In this document: one piece after another, positions 6,287-8,576 of the stretch
How the letters are laid out: every line of letters begins with the position of its first letter
How positions within the stretch are numbered: the first letter of the stretch is position 1
NCBI GenBank assembly: GCA_009930275.1
Contig: RZYP01000077.1
Location: 1-8,576, forward strand
Length of the DNA: 8,576 nt
Reading direction: 5' to 3'
Origin: Negativicutes bacterium
Lineage (GTDB): Bacteria > Bacillota_C > Negativicutes > Acidaminococcales > Acidaminococcaceae
Position numbers and translations under genes: made by a program
The notes under the pieces: generated by a model
What the model saw: the letters and a program-made list of their open reading frames with translations, nothing else
What the model was told of the DNA's origin: nothing
The model's database searches: none

Positions 6287-7858
6287 TTGATTCCTCTGAA
6301 TAATTTATTTCGACTATTTTTCTTTACATTGCTTCTTTCCTTCTCTTATGGAAATGGAACTGCAAGCGCAGGAGCGAAAATTATATATATCCCTTTAGAC
6401 AGCCGTCCGGTATGCCTTTCTTATGTGGAACAATCGCTTGCCGCTGCCGGTTATGAATTGCTGACTCCTCCGGAAAAAATGCTGGCTACCAACAAGCATC
6501 CGGGCAAGCCAGATTCTCTCTGGAAATGGTTCAAGGAAGCCGCCTCAGAGGCTGATGCCGCAGTTATAGCAACTGACAGCTTGCTTTATGGTGGTTTGGT
6601 CTCATCAAGGGTGCATAATGAAACTCAAGAGAAACTATTCAGCCGAGTAAACAAATTCGTGCAGCTCAAGGAAGAATCTCCCGGCTTGAAAATTTATGCA
6701 TTTTCTACAATTATGAGAACTCCCCGTCAAAGCCACGGTAACGTCGAGCCTGCCTATTATTCTGTTTTTGGCCCGGATATATTTGCCCTTTCGCAGCTAT
6801 ATGACAAGGAAGAAGGGCAAGGACTGAGCGAGCAAGAAAAAACTCTGAAGTCTCAACTGCTGACGCGCCTGCCCCCAAAGTATCTTGACGACTGGTTTAC
6901 GCGCCGTCAAAAAAATTATCAGGTAAATGAACTTCTTGCCGATTTCGCCAGAAATAAGACTTTCCACTACCTGTCTCTGGGAAAAGATGATAATGCTCCT
7001 TTGTCGCAAACTCACCTGGAAAGCCGCCATCTGACGGAAGCAACCCTTGATTTGTCTGACAGTCGGTTCAAAATACTTCCCGGCATAGACCAATTGGGGC
7101 TCTTACTCCTTACCAGAACAATAAACGAGCTGAACCATGAAAAACCTGTAGTTCATGTAATCTATTCGGAAGGGGAAGGGAAAAACACATTGCCGCTTTA
7201 CTCCGACCAACGCCTTTCCTCATCAGTACCTGACCAAGTTCTGGCTCTTGGCGGCGCTTTAACAGAAAACCCCTACAATGCTGATCTGATTCTGGCCGTT
7301 AACACACCTTTCGAAGGCATTACTAAAGACTCTACTGCTGATGACAATCTATTTTTCTCATCCATACATAATAAAAGATTCGTAAAGCAAATTAATAATT
7401 TTGTTGAAGGCGGACGAAACCTGGCAATTGCAGATGTCTCCTATGCAAATGGTTCTGACAACGGATTTATGGAAGAACTATCCAAACATGTCCTGTTGAA
7501 TCAACTAGCCGCCTATTCAGGGTGGAATACTGCTGACAATACTATTGGCTATGCCCTGGCACAAGGCGTATTGTCCAGCAAAATGGCACAAGCAGACAAG
7601 GACAAACTCCTGCAAGTACGCTATCTAGACGATTGGCTGTATCAATCCAATATTCGACCCGTCTTAGTAAGATTAATGAAAAAGTACGATTCCGATTTTA
7701 TCTACGATTTTGGCCCTGAACAGGACGATATCCTGGTTACAACATATAGTTTGTATGATTACTACCTTGAGAAAGATCCTTTTCTAAGACTTGCTGATTT
7801 CAAACTAAGTTTCCCGTGGAATCGCCTTTTTGAAATCAATATTAACTTTAAAAATTAA
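6287..7858 (+). CDS. Exported DUF4127 family protein of unknown function
   Basis: The 523-residue product begins with a signal peptide: Arg9, then a hydrophobic run LFFFTLLLSF (10-19) and a likely signal peptidase I site after TASA (Ala28). The mature part shows the blocks I associate with DUF4127: YIPLDSRPVC (34-43), ATDSLLYGGLVSSR (95-108), TIMRTPRQS (141-149), LGKDDNAP (231-238), ADVSYANGSDNGF (382-394), AYSGWNTADNTIGYALAQG (409-427) and RYLDDWLYQ (445-453). Invariant-looking Asp, Arg and Asn residues suggest a catalytic or metal/ligand site, but no activity is established that I know of. The start is TTG 6287; an in-frame TAA lies at 6275-6277, and there is no ATG before the signal peptide. 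The upstream AAAGTGAG is a poor ribosome binding site, so low translation is likely. It stands alone, divergent from thrS and convergent with yajQ. Confidence 0.9.
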   Translation: MIPLNNLFRLFFFTLLLSFSYGNGTASAGAKIIYIPLDSRPVCLSYVEQSLAAAGYELLTPPEKMLATNKHPGKPDSLWKWFKEAASEADAAVIATDSLLYGGLVSSRVHNETQEKLFSRVNKFVQLKEESPGLKIYAFSTIMRTPRQSHGNVEPAYYSVFGPDIFALSQLYDKEEGQGLSEQEKTLKSQLLTRLPPKYLDDWFTRRQKNYQVNELLADFARNKTFHYLSLGKDDNAPLSQTHLESRHLTEATLDLSDSRFKILPGIDQLGLLLLTRTINELNHEKPVVHVIYSEGEGKNTLPLYSDQRLSSSVPDQVLALGGALTENPYNADLILAVNTPFEGITKDSTADDNLFFSSIHNKRFVKQINNFVEGGRNLAIADVSYANGSDNGFMEELSKHVLLNQLAAYSGWNTADNTIGYALAQGVLSSKMAQADKDKLLQVRYLDDWLYQSNIRPVLVRLMKKYDSDFIYDFGPEQDDILVTTYSLYDYYLEKDPFLRLADFKLSFPWNRLFEININFKN

Positions 7859-7933
7859 AAATGGCTGCATTTGTTCTGCTCCCTAAATGTTATTTTTGTT
7901 TAACATCTGGGGAGCATTTCATTTACGCAGCCG
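7848..7933 (-). terminator. Three-part hairpin terminator of yajQ, shared with DUF4127
   Basis: Nested inverted repeats span the gap between the convergent genes: GGCTGC/GCAGCC (7863-7868/7927-7932), TGCTCCC/GGGAGCA (7877-7883/7910-7916) and ATGTTA/TAACAT (7887-7892/7901-7906). On the minus strand the stem is followed by ATTTTTAATTTTT (7861-7849), a good U-tract for yajQ. On the plus strand only TAATTTATCTC follows, so termination of the DUF4127 transcript is plausible but weaker. Confidence 0.85.
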
Positions 7934-7938
7934 CTAAT

Positions 7939-8430
7939 TTATCTCATATTAATGAATTGCAGGTCAACACCAAAATCTCCCTGTTTGAGCAATTGAATGA
8001 CTGCCTGCAGGTCATCTTTCTTTGAACCGGAAACACGCACTTGGTCATCTTGCATTTGAGCCGTCACCTTCAACTTCGAAGCCTTGATGGCAGCAATAAT
8101 GTCTCTGGCCTTTTCCTTAGGAATTCCTTGTTCAATGTCTATCGTCTGCTTTACCGTTCCCTTTGCTGCCGGCTCAATTTTGCCAGGTTTCAAACACTTC
8201 AGCGGAATATTTCTTTTCGCCATTCGCTGACGAAGCAAGTCCAGGATTGTGGAGAGTTTATATTCGTCTTCACCTGTAACCTTCAAACTCTTTTCTTCCA
8301 ATTCTATGCTGGCACTTGAACCTCTAAAATCGAAACGCTGGCCGATTTCCTTTTTCGTTTGGTTGACGGCGTTATCCATTTCCTGCATATCTACCTGCGA
8401 AACAACATCGAAAGAATTGTCTTTTGCCAC
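7939..8430 (-). CDS. yajQ: YajQ family nucleotide-binding protein
   Basis: YajQ proteins are small cytosolic proteins of two ferredoxin-like domains that bind nucleic acids or nucleotides; some homologues in proteobacteria bind c-di-GMP. From GTG 8430 the product is 163 residues, as I recall for E. coli YajQ, starting MAKDNSFDVVSQVDMQE with RFDFRG at 32-37. Domain 1 covers about 5-90; the second ends with KLKVTAQMQDDQVRVSG, KKDDLQAVIQLLKQGDFG and the C-terminal LQFINMR. GTG is chosen because AAAGGAG (8445-8439) sits eight bases before it and the family starts just ahead of SFDVVS. The ATG at 8499 would add 23 residues and start inside the promoter. The gene has its own promoter and terminator, so it is monocistronic. 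Its role in this organism is unknown. Confidence 0.95.
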   Translation of the reverse strand: MAKDNSFDVVSQVDMQEMDNAVNQTKKEIGQRFDFRGSSASIELEEKSLKVTGEDEYKLSTILDLLRQRMAKRNIPLKCLKPGKIEPAAKGTVKQTIDIEQGIPKEKARDIIAAIKASKLKVTAQMQDDQVRVSGSKKDDLQAVIQLLKQGDFGVDLQFINMR

Positions 8431-8477
8431 GACTAACACTCCTTTAGCAATAATAACTTCTTTTGCTTTCAAAAAAC

Positions 8478-8507
8478 ATTTTAACACGGTATCTAACATC
8501 GCTTCAA
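8478..8507 (-). promoter_or_regulatory. Predicted sigma-A promoter of yajQ
   Basis: TTGAAG (8507-8502), an 18-base spacer and TAAAAT (8483-8478) with an extended -10 TG (TGTTAAAAT). Initiation is expected near 8471, giving a short leader of about 40 nt. It follows directly on the terminator of the upstream gene. Confidence 0.65.
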
Positions 8508-8511
8508 GAGC

Positions 8512-8550
8512 AAAAAAATAAAGGGTGTCATTGCCTTAGCAATGACACCC
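8512..8550 (-). terminator. Strong terminator of an unseen upstream gene
   Basis: GGGTGTCATTGC (minus, 8550-8539) pairs perfectly over 12 bp with GCAATGACACCC (8534-8523) across a four-base TAAG loop. TTTATTTTTTT follows (8522-8512). It must end a minus-strand transcript entering from the right; only 26 bases of that unit are in the window (8551-8576), too few to identify. One frame there meets TGA at 8564-8562. Confidence 0.93.
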
Positions 8551-8576
8551 TGCTGAAAATCAAATATGAGTGGTCC

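Noticed and set aside
8431..8499. Longer yajQ reading frame starting at ATG 8499
   Set aside because: It has no ribosome binding site, begins within the predicted promoter, and adds 23 residues absent from the family. GTG 8430 has AAAGGAG at eight bases and gives the standard 163-residue protein.
8551..8576. Possible tRNA 3' end (GGACCA on the minus strand) at the right edge, before the terminator
   Set aside because: Only six suggestive bases are visible and no acceptor partner or T arm can be checked; a protein gene ending at the TGA at 8564-8562 is equally possible.
1..8576. CRISPR arrays, insertion sequences, phage genes or toxin-antitoxin pairs
   Set aside because: I saw no spaced direct repeats, transposase motifs or atypical small gene pairs; every sizeable gap is explained by promoters, leaders or terminators.

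Overview
The window reads as a chromosomal housekeeping segment of a low-to-moderate GC, Firmicutes-type bacterium. The signs are strong AGGAGG ribosome binding sites, TTGACA/TATAAT promoters with extended -10 TG, a threonine T-box in front of thrS, and an L20-type leader in front of infC-rpmI-rplT. The gene order thrS / infC-rpmI-rplT / K+ uptake genes / SpoU methyltransferase, together with YajQ and DUF4127, makes me favour a Negativicutes member (Acidaminococcus/Phascolarctobacterium/Selenomonas-like). That placement is inference from remembered gene order and protein content, not a database match.

Layout, right to left, because most genes are on the minus strand. At the right edge lies a strong terminator of an unseen gene (8512-8550). 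Then comes a monocistronic yajQ (true start GTG 8430) with its own promoter. Its terminator is a three-part hairpin shared with the convergent DUF4127 gene. The DUF4127 gene (6287-7858, plus) encodes an exported protein of unknown function. Its promoter lies back to back with the thrS promoter, with the two -35 boxes only a few bases apart. The thrS mRNA begins with a roughly 320-nt T-box leader: specifier ACC (Thr), a perfect AGGGTGGAACCGCG T-box, and a terminator followed by seven T. Directly after the thrS stop comes a consensus promoter for infC-rpmI-rplT, with a structured leader that ends in an attenuator hairpin. IF3 almost certainly starts at a non-standard codon (ATA 3777, or ATT 3783). 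A terminator closes rplT. The last operon is ktrB-ktrA followed by a SpoU/TrmH-family 2'-O-methyltransferase that runs off the left edge.

Functionally the minus-strand block is about building and running the translation machinery: charging tRNA-Thr, initiation fidelity, 50S assembly and rRNA modification. Potassium uptake is embedded in it. Nearly every transcription unit has a visible control element: T-box for uncharged tRNA-Thr, attenuator for L20, and rare start codon for IF3. I found no mobile element, CRISPR array, phage gene or clearly novel multi-gene system. The points most worth checking are the IF3 start codon, a competing antiterminator pairing in the infC leader, the ktrB start with a tiny overlapping upstream ORF, and the uncharacterised exported DUF4127 protein.
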